35,075 nt of DNA from REEB95 sp035648735 (GCA_035648735.1 DASRKX010000027.1:1-35075), one strand, 5' to 3'; shown: positions 1 to 8,163, counted from the stretch's first letter. Numbers and translations: made by a program. Notes: generated from the letters alone by a model not told the origin.

Positions 1-535
1 CCAGCACCAGGAAGCCTACAAGAAGATCAACCCGCAGGCGGTCGTGCCGACGCTGTTCGACGGCGATCTCAAGCTCTTCCAGTCCTTCGCCATTCTCGAA
101 TATCTCGAGGAGAAATATCCGCAGCCGCCGATCCTGCCGCAAGGCGCCGCGGCGCGCGCCTGGGTGCGCGGCTTCGCGCTCATCAACGTCGCGGATGCGC
201 ACCCGCTGATCGTGCCGCGCATCCGGAATTACCTCAGCAACACGCTCAAGTTGTCCGAGGCGCAGAAACTCGCCTGGATTCAGCATTGGCTGAAGCTCGG
301 CCTTGAATCGATGGAGAGTCTTCTCGGCGAGCACAAGGAAAGCGGCACGTTCTGTCACGGCGCGGCGCCCACGGTGGCGGATATCTGCCTGGTGACCCAG
401 GTCACGCCGGCACGCATGTTCAAGCTCGATCTGGCGCCCTATTCGCGGATCGTGAAAATCTACGACACCTGCATGGCGATTCCCGCCTTTGCCGACGCAG
501 CGCCGGCGCGGCAGGGGGATGCCGAGAAGGGTTAA
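1..535 (+). CDS. maiA: Maleylacetoacetate isomerase (zeta-class GST family), 3' part
   Basis: The gene enters from outside the window; the open frame runs from base 2 to the stop at 533-535, so the N-terminus is missing. The first visible residues (INPQAVVPTLFDGD) match the NPQ-x-VPTL block of the thioredoxin-fold domain in zeta glutathione transferases. They are followed by the glutathione-binding Gln-Ser in LFQSFAILEYLEEKYP and an all-helical C-terminal domain containing the TVADICLVTQ segment. In this family the enzyme isomerises maleylacetoacetate to fumarylacetoacetate in tyrosine degradation, using glutathione in the cytoplasm. A GST of another zeta-like activity cannot be excluded. The cytochrome c gene follows 13 bases downstream on the same strand, so the two may share a transcript, although their functions are not obviously linked. 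Confidence 0.85.
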   Translation, partial: QHQEAYKKINPQAVVPTLFDGDLKLFQSFAILEYLEEKYPQPPILPQGAAARAWVRGFALINVADAHPLIVPRIRNYLSNTLKLSEAQKLAWIQHWLKLGLESMESLLGEHKESGTFCHGAAPTVADICLVTQVTPARMFKLDLAPYSRIVKIYDTCMAIPAFADAAPARQGDAEKG

Positions 536-548
536 GAGGGAGAAACGG

Positions 549-932
549 ATGGCGGGGAAGTCCGGCGTATCATGCATCGTCGTCGCGCTCGGGGCGCTGT
601 TGCTGCCGGGCGTGGCGGCGGCGCAGGACGCCGTACAGAACGGCGCCAAGCTGTTTCGCGCCAATTGCTTCGTCTGCCATACCGCCGAGGCGGGCATGAA
701 CAAGATCGGCCCGTCGCTCTTCGGCGTCGTCGGCCGGAAATCCGGCACGGCGCCGGGCTTCACCTATTCGGAGGCGATGAAGAACGCGGGCATCGTCTGG
801 ACGCCCGAGAACATCGATAAATACCTCGCCGATCCCAAGGGTTTCGTCCCCAACAACAAGATGATCTTCCTCGGCCTGAAAAAGCCGGAAGACCGCCAAG
901 CGGCGATCGCGTATCTGTCGTCGCTGAAATAG
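549..932 (+). CDS. Periplasmic class I c-type cytochrome (cytochrome c2-like)
   Basis: A 127-residue protein. The ATG at 549 was chosen because AGGGAGAA lies just upstream and because it gives a clean signal peptide (basic start, hydrophobic core, Ala-rich cleavage site ending AAAQ). The mature part holds one heme-attachment motif, CFVCH, near residue 37. It also has the GPSLFGVVGR block, the YS-EAMKNAGIVW-T segment typical of cytochrome c2/c550, and a likely distal Met ligand in NNKMIF near residue 103. It should be an exported monoheme electron carrier between respiratory complexes. Its partner cannot be told from the neighbours, a maiA-like gene upstream and rpmG downstream. Confidence 0.88.
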   Translation: MAGKSGVSCIVVALGALLLPGVAAAQDAVQNGAKLFRANCFVCHTAEAGMNKIGPSLFGVVGRKSGTAPGFTYSEAMKNAGIVWTPENIDKYLADPKGFVPNNKMIFLGLKKPEDRQAAIAYLSSLK

Positions 933-945
933 CCGAGCGGCGCCC

Positions 946-973
946 TTGACACCCCTGGAAAGCCGGCTATTGT
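946..973 (+). promoter_or_regulatory. Candidate sigma-70 promoter for rpmG
   Basis: A perfect -35 hexamer TTGACA at 946-951 is followed by 16 bases and TATTGT at 968-973. This puts the start of transcription near 980, about 27 bases before the rpmG ATG. It lies in the short gap after the cytochrome c stop, which suggests that rpmG is transcribed independently. Confidence 0.6.
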
Positions 974-1006
974 CCCGCCAACTCAATCATTTCGCGGAAT
1001 AGCACC

Positions 1007-1177
1007 ATGGCCAAGGGCGGCGCACTCCTCATCAAGCTCGTCAGCAGCGCTGACACCGGGTTCTATTACGTCACCAAAAAGAACCCGCGCGGCGTCAAGA
1101 CCGAGAAGCTCGCACTCAAGAAATACGACCCGGTCGCCAGGAAGCACGTCGTCTTCAAGGAAAGCAAGATCAAGTAG
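1007..1177 (+). CDS. rpmG: 50S ribosomal protein L33
   Basis: A 56-residue protein beginning MAKGGALLIKLVSSADTGF and ending KYDPVARKHVVFKESKIK. It matches alphaproteobacterial L33 along its whole length, including the YYVTKKNPR block. It contains no cysteine at all, so it is the zinc-independent (C-minus) form, whereas zinc-binding paralogues carry two CxxC pairs. It is part of the large ribosomal subunit near the E site. The ATG at 1007 follows a weak GGA ribosome-binding sequence. It stands alone, with its own candidate promoter upstream and a strong terminator 23 bases after its stop. Confidence 0.96.
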   Translation: MAKGGALLIKLVSSADTGFYYVTKKNPRGVKTEKLALKKYDPVARKHVVFKESKIK

Positions 1178-1200
1178 GCCGGCAGCGAATTTCGGCACAT

Positions 1201-1228
1201 AAAAAAGCCGCCTCATGGGCGGCTTTTT
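1201..1228. terminator. Bidirectional intrinsic terminator between rpmG and pleD
   Basis: A six-base GC stem (GCCGCC at 1207-1212, GGCGGC at 1218-1223) with a five-base loop is flanked by an A-run at 1201-1206 and a T-run at 1224-1228. It can therefore end transcription from either side. It lies between the convergent rpmG and pleD genes and can serve both. Confidence 0.9.
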
Positions 1229-1248
1229 CGTGGGGCGCGCGACGGATG

Positions 1249-2646
1249 CTAGGCGGCGGCGCCGTTGGCCATCACGGCATCGGCCGGGAAGGTCATCACG
1301 CAGTTGCGGCCATGCGCCTTCGCGGCATAGAGCGCCTCGTCGGCACGCCGCATGAGCGAAGCGGCCGTTTCGGTTGCGTCGCGGGTGACGGAGACGCCGA
1401 CGCTGATCGAAATGTCGAGTTCGATGGCGGGGTCGCCGACCATGATCGGCTTCTCGGCAATGGTGGCGCGGAGGCGCTCGGCCACTACGACGGCCACGGC
1501 GAGCGTCGTCTCGGGCAGCACGACGACGAATTCCTCGCCGCCATAGCGCGCCACCAAGTCGAAGGCGCGCACGTTGCGGCCGACGCGGGCCGAAATCTCG
1601 CGTAGAACCGCATCGCCGGCGGCGTGGCCGTAGCTGTCGTTGACCCGCTTGAAGAGATCGATGTCGAACATGACCAGCGCCGGGCCCACCGCGCCTTCGG
1701 CGACGTGCGGCAGCAGGCTTTCGAGATGAGCCGACAGGTAGCGGCGATTGTAGAGCCCGGTGAGGCCATCGGTGAGCGCCAGGGAGAGGCTCTTCTGGTA
1801 GTTCTCCTGCAGGCGATCCTGGAGGCGCTTGCGGCGGATGCTGGTGCGGGCGCGCGCGGTGAGTTCGTTGCGATCGAGCGGGCGCAGCAGATAGTCGGTG
1901 GCGCCGAGGTCAAGCCCCTTGGCCAGCCGCTGCAACTCGGACGGATCCGCGACGAGCAGGATCGGCACGAGGCGCGAGGATTCCTGGGCGCGCAGTTGCG
2001 ACACGAGGCGCAGCGCGTCGAGCTTGCCGGCGAGGCTGAGGATGACGAGCTCGATCGACGGATCGCAGCTCTGGATCAATTCTTCCGGCGTCGTCGGGCG
2101 GATGGTCTCGGTGGCGATCGGCGCCAGCATCTCCGCGATGCGCGCGCCGGCGAAGGCATTCTCTTCCCAGAGCAGAATACGCGCCGGGCCCTTGTCCTCG
2201 ACCGGCTGCTCTTTCTCGAAGAGCGCGTTGAACTGGCCGTAGACTGCTTCGCGGTGGCGCCACTCGTCCATCATGCGACGGAGTCGCACGAGCGAGCGGA
2301 CACGCGCGAAGAGCGCGACATCGTTGACCGGCTTGCTGAGGAAGTCGTCGGCGCCGGCCTCGAGGCCGCGCACGCGATCGGCGGTTTCGGTCAGCGCGGT
2401 GACCATGACCACCGGAATTTCGGCGGTACGCGGATCGGCCTTGAGACGCTTGCAGGTCTCGAAGCCGTCCATGCGCGGCATCATGACATCGAGCAGAATG
2501 AGGTCGGGACGCTCGTCCTGCGCGATTTGCAGGGCCGTTTGTCCGTCATTCGCGGTGAGGACGTTGAAGTATTCGCTCGAAAGCTTTGCTTCGAGCAGCT
2601 TGACGTTCACTTCGACATCGTCGACGACCAGGATACGCGCGGACAT
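1249..2646 (-). CDS. pleD: Diguanylate cyclase response regulator PleD
   Basis: A 465-residue protein with two receiver domains and a GGDEF domain. The first receiver (about 1-120) has the acidic pair at residues 9-10, the phospho-acceptor D53 in LILLDVMMP, and the Lys of LSKPVN. The second (about 155-275) is adaptor-like. The GGDEF domain (about 285-455) has the active-site GGEEF at 369-373 and, just before it, the allosteric I-site RAFD at 360-363. It should therefore make c-di-GMP and be product-inhibited. In Caulobacter PleD controls the swarmer-to-stalked transition. The ATG at 2646 begins MSARILVVDD. A longer frame extends back into divK, but those residues are unlike the family. It starts 13 bases after the divK stop, so the two form an operon. 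Confidence 0.95.
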   Translation of the reverse strand: MSARILVVDDVEVNVKLLEAKLSSEYFNVLTANDGQTALQIAQDERPDLILLDVMMPRMDGFETCKRLKADPRTAEIPVVMVTALTETADRVRGLEAGADDFLSKPVNDVALFARVRSLVRLRRMMDEWRHREAVYGQFNALFEKEQPVEDKGPARILLWEENAFAGARIAEMLAPIATETIRPTTPEELIQSCDPSIELVILSLAGKLDALRLVSQLRAQESSRLVPILLVADPSELQRLAKGLDLGATDYLLRPLDRNELTARARTSIRRKRLQDRLQENYQKSLSLALTDGLTGLYNRRYLSAHLESLLPHVAEGAVGPALVMFDIDLFKRVNDSYGHAAGDAVLREISARVGRNVRAFDLVARYGGEEFVVVLPETTLAVAVVVAERLRATIAEKPIMVGDPAIELDISISVGVSVTRDATETAASLMRRADEALYAAKAHGRNCVMTFPADAVMANGAAA

Positions 2647-2659
2647 GCGCTGAACCGTT

Positions 2660-3028
2660 CTAGTTGAGGAAGCGGGCGACAGTCTGGAGGAAGTTGGCAA
2701 CCGAGATCGGCTTCGCGATATAGGCCTCGCAGCCGCCTTCCCGGATCTTTTCTTCGTCACCCTTCATCGCGAAAGCGGTCACCGCGATCACCGGGATGGC
2801 GCGCAGTTCGTCGTCTTCCTTGATCCACTTGGTGACTTCGAGTCCGGAAACTTCGGGAAGCTGGATATCCATCAGGATCAGATCGGGGCGGTGCTCGCGC
2901 GCCAGCTTCAGCGCTTCCAAGCCGTCCTTGGTCTGCAGGATGTCATAGCCATGCGCTTCCAGAAGATCGTGGAAGAGCTTCATATTGAGGTCGTTGTCCT
3001 CGACGATAAGGACCCGTTTACCGGTCAT
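2660..3028 (-). CDS. divK: Single-domain cell-cycle response regulator DivK
   Basis: A 122-residue stand-alone receiver domain with no output domain. It starts MTGKRVLIVEDND and closely matches Caulobacter DivK, including LILMDIQLPEVSGLEVTKW around the phospho-acceptor D54. The switch-region VTAFAMKGDEEKIREGGCEAYIAKPIS also matches, with the conserved Lys. DivK receives phosphate from PleC/DivJ-type kinases and acts through protein contacts to control the CckA-CtrA pathway. The ATG at 3028 is preferred over an upstream in-frame ATG at 3079 because the family begins at this point and GGGA lies upstream. It is the first gene of the divK-pleD operon, an arrangement conserved in alphaproteobacteria. 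Confidence 0.95.
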   Translation of the reverse strand: MTGKRVLIVEDNDLNMKLFHDLLEAHGYDILQTKDGLEALKLAREHRPDLILMDIQLPEVSGLEVTKWIKEDDELRAIPVIAVTAFAMKGDEEKIREGGCEAYIAKPISVANFLQTVARFLN

Positions 3029-3095
3029 GGTCGAATTCCCGTTTCCAGCCTCGGCCGGCGCGAATGCCGACGGCGCCAATCTTAGGGGACAACAA

Positions 3096-3110
3096 GTTAA
3101 AAAGATTATA
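3096..3110 (-). promoter_or_regulatory. Candidate divK-pleD promoter element
   Basis: Read on the minus strand there is a perfect -10 hexamer TATAAT (3110 down to 3105), followed by a T-run and TTAAC (3100-3096), which is a CtrA-type half-site. No convincing -35 hexamer lies 16-18 bases upstream, so the promoter could depend on an activator. This is suggestive only. Confidence 0.35.
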
Positions 3111-3138
3111 CATCCTCACCCCCCATTTTTGCGCGCTA

Positions 3139-3179
3139 CCCGCGGCTTGGCGTGGCCGCGGGCCCTTATCTATTATCTA
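3139..3179. repeat. GC inverted repeat plus tandem heptamer upstream of the ROK kinase
   Basis: An eight-base inverted repeat (CCCGCGGC at 3139-3146, GCCGCGGG at 3155-3162, eight-base loop) is followed at once by two tandem copies of TTATCTA (3166-3172 and 3173-3179). On the plus strand a TTGGCG at 3147 and a TATTAT at 3171 could form a promoter for the kinase gene, which would place the hairpin over the -35 region. It may be a regulator site for the kinase or for divK, which diverges from it. Confidence 0.35.
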
Positions 3180-3235
3180 TAGGTTTACCTGTCTTAAGAT
3201 TTGGTAAGTTTTGCGACCGCTAGGCGAATCGGTTC

Positions 3236-4129
3236 ATGCGAATTGGGGTGGATATCGGCGGGACGAAGATCGAGGCGGCCGCGCTGGACGGCCGTGGCGA
3301 GGTCGTCGCCCGCCGCCGCCTGGCCACGCCGCCCGGCGATTATGCCGGCTTGGTGGAGACCGTGCGACGGCTGGTCCTCGGGCTGGAGGCAGAGCTTTCA
3401 GTTGCCGCCAGCGTCGGAATTGCCATGCCCGGTGCCCTGTCGCCCGCCACCGGCCTGGTCAAGAACTCGAATTCGACCTGCCTGATCGGCAAGCCTTTCG
3501 ACCGCGATCTCGAAGCCACACTCGGCCGCAAACTGCGCTTCGGCAATGACGCCAATTGCTTCGCGCTGTCGGAAGCGCGCGACGGCGCCGCCGCGGGCGC
3601 CGCGGTCATGTTCGGCGTCATTCTCGGCACCGGGGTCGGCGGCGGCATCGTGACGAACGGCCGATTGCTGACCGGGCCGAACGGCATCGCCGGCGAATGG
3701 GGCCATTCGCCGTTGCCCTGGCCTGGGGACGACGAACGGCCGGGCGCGCTGTGCTATTGCGGCAAGCATGGCTGCCTCGAGACCTTTCTTTCGGGTCCCG
3801 GCCTCACGCGCGACGACGGCGCGGCGCGGGCACCGGCGGCGATCGTCGCCGCCGCGGAAGCCGGCGAAGCTGCCGCCGAGGCCGTGCTGGCGCGCTACGA
3901 AAACCGCCTGGCGCGCGGCCTCGCCACGGTGGTCAACCTGCTCGACCCCGACATCATCGTACTCGGCGGCGGGCTGGGGCGGATTGCCCGCCTCTACCGC
4001 AATGTTCCCCTGCTATGGGGCGCCTATGTATTTTCGGACCGGGTGACGACACACCTGGCGCCGCCGCGCTGGGGCGATTCGAGCGGTGTGCGCGGCGCCG
4101 CATGGCTGTGGGACGAGAAGACGGCCTAG
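3236..4129 (+). CDS. mak: ROK-family sugar kinase (fructokinase/hexokinase-like)
   Basis: A 297-residue cytoplasmic kinase. It has the N-terminal phosphate loop DIGGTKIEA (residues 6-14), the catalytic D105 in GNDANCF, and the nucleotide-binding GTGVGGGIV. The sugar-binding GEWGHSPLPW (153-162) carries Glu and His. The zinc-type ROK signature CYCGKHGCLETF runs from C173 to about 184. The GHSPLPW and CYCG spacing is like E. coli fructokinase Mak, so ATP-dependent phosphorylation of fructose or a related hexose is likely. N-acetylglucosamine or glucose remain possible substrates. The final CTAG is shared with the convergent eipB gene, whose stop overlaps on the other strand, leaving no room for a terminator between them. 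Confidence 0.88.
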   Translation: MRIGVDIGGTKIEAAALDGRGEVVARRRLATPPGDYAGLVETVRRLVLGLEAELSVAASVGIAMPGALSPATGLVKNSNSTCLIGKPFDRDLEATLGRKLRFGNDANCFALSEARDGAAAGAAVMFGVILGTGVGGGIVTNGRLLTGPNGIAGEWGHSPLPWPGDDERPGALCYCGKHGCLETFLSGPGLTRDDGAARAPAAIVAAAEAGEAAAEAVLARYENRLARGLATVVNLLDPDIIVLGGGLGRIARLYRNVPLLWGAYVFSDRVTTHLAPPRWGDSSGVRGAAWLWDEKTA

Positions 4130-4965
4130 CAGCCCCCCGCCTTGGGCAACGCCTCGATCTCGTCCAACTTGGCGCGAATTACATAGTCGCTGTAATCGAG
4201 CTTCATGTCCTGCGAGATGCCGTTATCCAGCAGCCGCATGCTCAATTCGTAATCGGGCTCGGTCTGGTCGCCATTCGTGTCGTCCGCCGGAAAGAAGGCG
4301 AGCCGCATTTGCCAGGAGGGCCGCTGCAGCAAGGGCGAGTTCAGCGGCTTTAGCGCTTTGTCGCCGGCCGGCTTGAGCGGAGGCCCGATCACGGCCGAGA
4401 TCAGGCCCGCGTTCTCGACCGAGGCGCCGTCGAAGACATTGCGCGAAACGAACTGCTCGCCGGATTTGGCGGCGGCGATCAGGGCCAGGGTATGCGCCGT
4501 CGGAAAGACCGTGCCGGGGCTCAGCACGATGGTTGAGGCTTCGGGCTTGGTGAATTCGGCGACGCCGCCCTTGCCGGGGCCGTCGAGATGCGCCTCGCCA
4601 TGCAACTCTTCGTCGGCCTCGCCGTTGCGCGTGCGCCGCTCGTTGAAGCGGTAGCGCAGCCCATCCTTCGACTCGAAGGTCACGAGATTGGAGCTGATAT
4701 CGGCGCCGTCCTCTTCCGTGTAGGAAATGCGCAGGCGAAAGCGCTGCTCGATGGTCCAGCCATCGCAGGTTTCGCCCCATTTGTAGAACATGGCGCCGGT
4801 GGCGCCGACCACGCCGCTCGCCGATTTGGCGGAGTCGAGACTGAGGCTGTAGAGCGCCTGATGCGGCTGCACATCGGCGTCTGTGGCCAGCGCCGGTGCC
4901 GCGAGCAGCGCCAGCGCGCCGACAAGGCCAAGCACGCGGCGCGGCCGCGATCCTGGCTTATGCAT
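4126..4965 (-). CDS. eipB: Cell-envelope integrity protein EipB (DUF1849)
   Basis: A 279-residue exported protein. The ATG at 4965 gives a signal peptide (MHKPGSRPRR followed by a Leu/Ala-rich core ending APALA). The mature region shows the DUF1849 features: the LYSLSLDS strand, FYKWGETCDGW, and FESKDGLRYRFNERR. C67 and the last residue C279 sit almost exactly where Brucella EipB has the cysteines that form its disulfide. In that family the protein is a periplasmic beta-spiral protein needed for envelope stability. A longer open frame upstream runs into the intergenic region and lacks family likeness. The gene is convergent with the ROK kinase and lies 107 bases downstream of aspS on the same strand. 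Confidence 0.9.
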   Translation of the reverse strand: MHKPGSRPRRVLGLVGALALLAAPALATDADVQPHQALYSLSLDSAKSASGVVGATGAMFYKWGETCDGWTIEQRFRLRISYTEEDGADISSNLVTFESKDGLRYRFNERRTRNGEADEELHGEAHLDGPGKGGVAEFTKPEASTIVLSPGTVFPTAHTLALIAAAKSGEQFVSRNVFDGASVENAGLISAVIGPPLKPAGDKALKPLNSPLLQRPSWQMRLAFFPADDTNGDQTEPDYELSMRLLDNGISQDMKLDYSDYVIRAKLDEIEALPKAGGC

Positions 4966-5025
4966 GAGGAGATGCGCGCTCACTGCGGTTCCAACTTGGC
5001 CAGGCCAGCGGCCCGGTTCCTGTCT

Positions 5026-5049
5026 ATAGGCTAGCACGAGGCAGCCTAT
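5026..5049. repeat. Inverted repeat between aspS and eipB
   Basis: ATAGGCT at 5026-5032 and its exact complement AGCCTAT at 5043-5049 are separated by ten bases. No T-run follows on the minus strand, so it is not a standard terminator for aspS. It could instead be an operator for eipB, whose start lies 61 bases further on. Confidence 0.35.
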
Positions 5050-5072
5050 CCCTCCAATCGAGGGCGCGCGTC

Positions 5073-6872
5073 TCAGCCTTGCTTGGGCTTGGGATCTTTT
5101 TCCGGCGGCGGGACGACGCGGATGTGCAGTTCCTTGAGCCGCTCGGGCGGGACCGGCGCCGGCGCCTGCATCAACAGATCCTCGGCCTGCTGGTTCATCG
5201 GAAAGGCGACCACTTCGCGGATATTGGGCGTATCGGCCAGCAGCATGACGATCCGGTCGATGCCGGGCGCCGAGCCGCCATGCGGCGGCGCGCCGTATTT
5301 GAAGGCGTTGAGCATGCCGCCGAACCGGGCCTCGACCTCGGCCGCCGAATAACCGGCGATGGCGAAGGCCTTGTACATGATGTCGGGGCGGTGGTTGCGG
5401 ATCGCGCCCGAGCTCAGCTCGACGCCGTTGCAAACGATGTCGTACTGGAAGGCCTTAAGGGAGAGCGGATCCCGGCTGTTGAGCGCCTCGAGCCCGCCTT
5501 GCGGCATGGAGAAGGGGTTGTGCGAGAACTCGATCTTGCCGGTCTCCTCGTTGCGCTCGTACATCGGGAAATCGACGATCCAGCAGAAGCGGAACTCGCC
5601 TTTGACGATGAGGCCGAGCTCGTGGCCCAGCTTGGTGCGCACCAGGCCAGCGAATTTAGCCGCGGCGGCAGGCTTGTCGCAGACGAAGAACACCGCGTCG
5701 CCATCGCCCGCGCCGGTGAGCGCCTTGAGCTTGTCGAGGCGCGGCGCGTCGAGGAACTTGGCGATGGGCCCCTTCGCCTCGCCCTCGGCGAAGATGATGT
5801 AGCCCAGGCCGGCGGCCCCTTCGGCGCGTGCCCAATCGTTGAGCTTGTCGAAGAAGCTGCGCGGCTGCTGCGCCGTGCCGGGCGCGCGAATGGCGCGCAC
5901 CGTGCCGCCCTTCTCGATGGCACCGGCGAAAATTTTGAAGCCGGAGCCGCCGAACACTTCGGGCGCATCGACGACGATCAGCGGATTGCGCAGATCGGGC
6001 TTATCCGTCCCATATTTCAATAACGCCTCGTCATAGGCGATGCGCGGGAAAGGCGGCTTGGTGACTTTCTTGTCCTTGCCGAACTCCTCGAAAATTCCGG
6101 CCAGCACGGGCTCGATCGCGGCGAAGACGTCGTCCTGCGTTACGAACGACATCTCGAAATCGAGCTGATAGAACTCGCCGGGGCTGCGGTCGGCGCGCGA
6201 GGCTTCGTCGCGAAAGCACGGCGCGATCTGGAAATAACGGTCGAAGCCGGCGACCATCAGCAGCTGCTTGAATTGCTGCGGCGCCTGCGGCAACGCATAG
6301 AAGCTGCCGGGATGCAGCCGGCTCGGCACCAGATAATCGCGCGCTCCTTCCGGCGAGGACGCGGTCAGGATCGGCGTCTGAAACTCGGTGAAGCCCTGCT
6401 CGATCATGCGACGACGGATCGAGGCAATGACATGCGCGCGCAGCATGATGTTGTCGTGCATGGTCTCGCGCCGGAGATCGAGGAAGCGGTATTTGAGCCG
6501 CATGTCCTCGGGATAATCCGCCTCGGCATTCACCGGAAACGGCAGCGGCTCGGCGTCGGATTGAACCGCAAGCTCGGCGAGCTTCAACTCGATCCCGCCG
6601 GTCGGTAGCTTCGGGTTGACGGTCTCGGGCGAGCGCTTGACCACCGCGCCCGTGACGGTGACGACGCTTTCGAGCTTCAGCGCGTCGACCGTCTTGAACA
6701 GCGCGCTGCCGCTGTCGATGACGGCTTGCGTGATGCCGAAATGGTCGCGCAGATCGATGAACAGGAGCTGGCCGTGGTCGCGCTTCCGGTGCACCCAGCC
6801 GGAGAGCCGCGCCGTCTTGCCCGTGTCCTCCGGGCGCAGCGCGCCGCAGCTATGCGTGCGGTATGGATGCAT
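5073..6872 (-). CDS. aspS: Aspartyl-tRNA synthetase, probably non-discriminating (Asp/Asn)
   Basis: A 599-residue class II synthetase of bacterial length. In order it has an N-terminal OB-fold anticodon domain (about 1-105, GWVHRKRDHG at 25-34), the catalytic core with motif 2 (FRDEASRADRSPGEFYQLDFEMSF), and the bacterial GAD insertion (about 300-410). Motif 3 near the end reads GSAPGIDRIVMLL. It charges tRNA-Asp with aspartate in the cytoplasm. The residue after RD in the anticodon-reading loop is His (H33). Non-discriminating enzymes such as that of Pseudomonas aeruginosa carry His here, while the discriminating E. coli enzyme has Leu. Mischarged Asp-tRNA-Asn would then need the GatCAB amidotransferase, which is not in this window. 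The ATG at 6872 matches the family start. Confidence 0.97.
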   Translation of the reverse strand: MHPYRTHSCGALRPEDTGKTARLSGWVHRKRDHGQLLFIDLRDHFGITQAVIDSGSALFKTVDALKLESVVTVTGAVVKRSPETVNPKLPTGGIELKLAELAVQSDAEPLPFPVNAEADYPEDMRLKYRFLDLRRETMHDNIMLRAHVIASIRRRMIEQGFTEFQTPILTASSPEGARDYLVPSRLHPGSFYALPQAPQQFKQLLMVAGFDRYFQIAPCFRDEASRADRSPGEFYQLDFEMSFVTQDDVFAAIEPVLAGIFEEFGKDKKVTKPPFPRIAYDEALLKYGTDKPDLRNPLIVVDAPEVFGGSGFKIFAGAIEKGGTVRAIRAPGTAQQPRSFFDKLNDWARAEGAAGLGYIIFAEGEAKGPIAKFLDAPRLDKLKALTGAGDGDAVFFVCDKPAAAAKFAGLVRTKLGHELGLIVKGEFRFCWIVDFPMYERNEETGKIEFSHNPFSMPQGGLEALNSRDPLSLKAFQYDIVCNGVELSSGAIRNHRPDIMYKAFAIAGYSAAEVEARFGGMLNAFKYGAPPHGGSAPGIDRIVMLLADTPNIREVVAFPMNQQAEDLLMQAPAPVPPERLKELHIRVVPPPEKDPKPKQG

Positions 6873-6987
6873 CGGGCGAATCGGCTCCTTGCGGCCTGAA
6901 AACGAGGGGAAAAGCGCATGGTGCGCGACGTTTTGTCAAGTATGCCCCGCCCTTCTGGCGGTCGCGGTTTCGGTGTATGAGAGCAGC

Positions 6988-8163
6988 ATGGATTTGCTGA
7001 TTACCGAGACCGCTGCGCTGGCCGATTTCTGCCGTCAGATCGCAGGATCCGCCTATATTACCGTCGATACCGAATTCATGCGCGACAAGACCTATTGGCC
7101 GCAGCTTTGCCTGGTGCAGGTGGCGGGGCCGAACCAGTCCGCCGCGATCGATCCGCTGGCGCCCGGCATCGATTTGAAGCCGCTGTTCGAGTTGATGGCC
7201 GACCTCAAGCTGCTCAAGGTGTTTCACGCGGCGCGGCAGGATATCGAAATCTTCTTCAACTTGATGGGCCAGGTGCCGGGGCCGATCTTCGACACCCAGG
7301 TCGCGGCCATGGTGTGCGGCTTCGGCGAATCGGTGAGCTACGAGACACTGGCCGCCAAGCTCGCGGGTGCCACCATCGACAAATCCTCGCGCTTTACCGA
7401 TTGGGCGCATCGGCCGCTGACCGAGCGCCAGCTCACCTATGCGCTGGCCGACGTCATTCATCTGCGCGTTGCCTACGAGAAGCTTGCCGCGCGGCTCGAT
7501 AAGACCGGCCGCCACTCTTGGCTCGACGAGGAGATGGCGATACTGACCGATCCGGCGACCTATCGCCTCGATCCCGCCACTGCCTGGCGACGGCTCAAGG
7601 TGCGCAGCGGCAACCGCCGCATGCTGGCACTGGTGCGCGAGCTTGCCGCGTGGCGCGAGACCGCGGCACAGCAGCGCAATCTGCCGCGCAGCCGCATCCT
7701 GCGCGATGAATCGCTGCTCGAGATCGCGGCGCATGCGCCGCGCAGCGCCGACGAGCTTGGGCGCTCGCGCGGTCTCGGCAAAGGCTTCGCCGAGGGCAAG
7801 CTCGGCCCCGAAATCCTTGCCATCGTGGCGCGCGTCATCGCCATGCCGCCGAGCGAGTATCCCGAGCCGCTGCCGCGGCGCGACCCGCCGCCGGGCATCG
7901 GGCCGCTGATCGATCTGTTGCGGGTGCTGCTCAAGCTGCGCGCCGAGGAGAACGACGTCGCGTTCCGGCTCATCGCCGACAGCGAAGATCTCGAATTGAT
8001 TGCCGCGGACGACCACGCCGAGGTGCGGGCACTGCAAGGCTGGCGCGCCGAGATTTTCGGCAAGGACGCGCTCGACCTGAAACATGGGCGGTTGGCGCTG
8101 ACCGCCGAGGGCAAACGCATCAAGCTGGTGCGCGCCGCCGCCGACGCGGCGGCTGCACAATAG
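6988..8163 (+). CDS. rnd: Ribonuclease D
   Basis: A 391-residue DEDDy-type 3'-5' exoribonuclease. The catalytic acids are visible: D27 and E29 in VDTEF, D85 in HAARQDIEIF, and D155 with Y151 in TYALADVIHL. A C-terminal HRDC region (about 205-290) is followed by a second helical segment. The family trims the 3' ends of tRNA precursors and other small stable RNAs. The ATG at 6988 was preferred to a frame opening near 6616 because the extra residues lie inside aspS on the other strand and are not RNase D-like. It diverges from aspS across 115 bases, in which a minus-strand TTGACA at 6939-6934 is a possible -35 element for aspS. Confidence 0.95.
   Translation: MDLLITETAALADFCRQIAGSAYITVDTEFMRDKTYWPQLCLVQVAGPNQSAAIDPLAPGIDLKPLFELMADLKLLKVFHAARQDIEIFFNLMGQVPGPIFDTQVAAMVCGFGESVSYETLAAKLAGATIDKSSRFTDWAHRPLTERQLTYALADVIHLRVAYEKLAARLDKTGRHSWLDEEMAILTDPATYRLDPATAWRRLKVRSGNRRMLALVRELAAWRETAAQQRNLPRSRILRDESLLEIAAHAPRSADELGRSRGLGKGFAEGKLGPEILAIVARVIAMPPSEYPEPLPRRDPPPGIGPLIDLLRVLLKLRAEENDVAFRLIADSEDLELIAADDHAEVRALQGWRAEIFGKDALDLKHGRLALTAEGKRIKLVRAAADAAAAQ

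Noticed and set aside
2647..2760. N-terminal extension of PleD
   Set aside because: Open frame continues upstream, but the residues overlap divK and are unlike any PleD; the ATG at 2646 fits the family start.
3194..3208. Possible CtrA site (TTAA, seven bases, then TAAG) upstream of the ROK kinase
   Set aside because: The second half differs from TTAA at two of four bases, so the match is no better than expected in AT-rich intergenic DNA.
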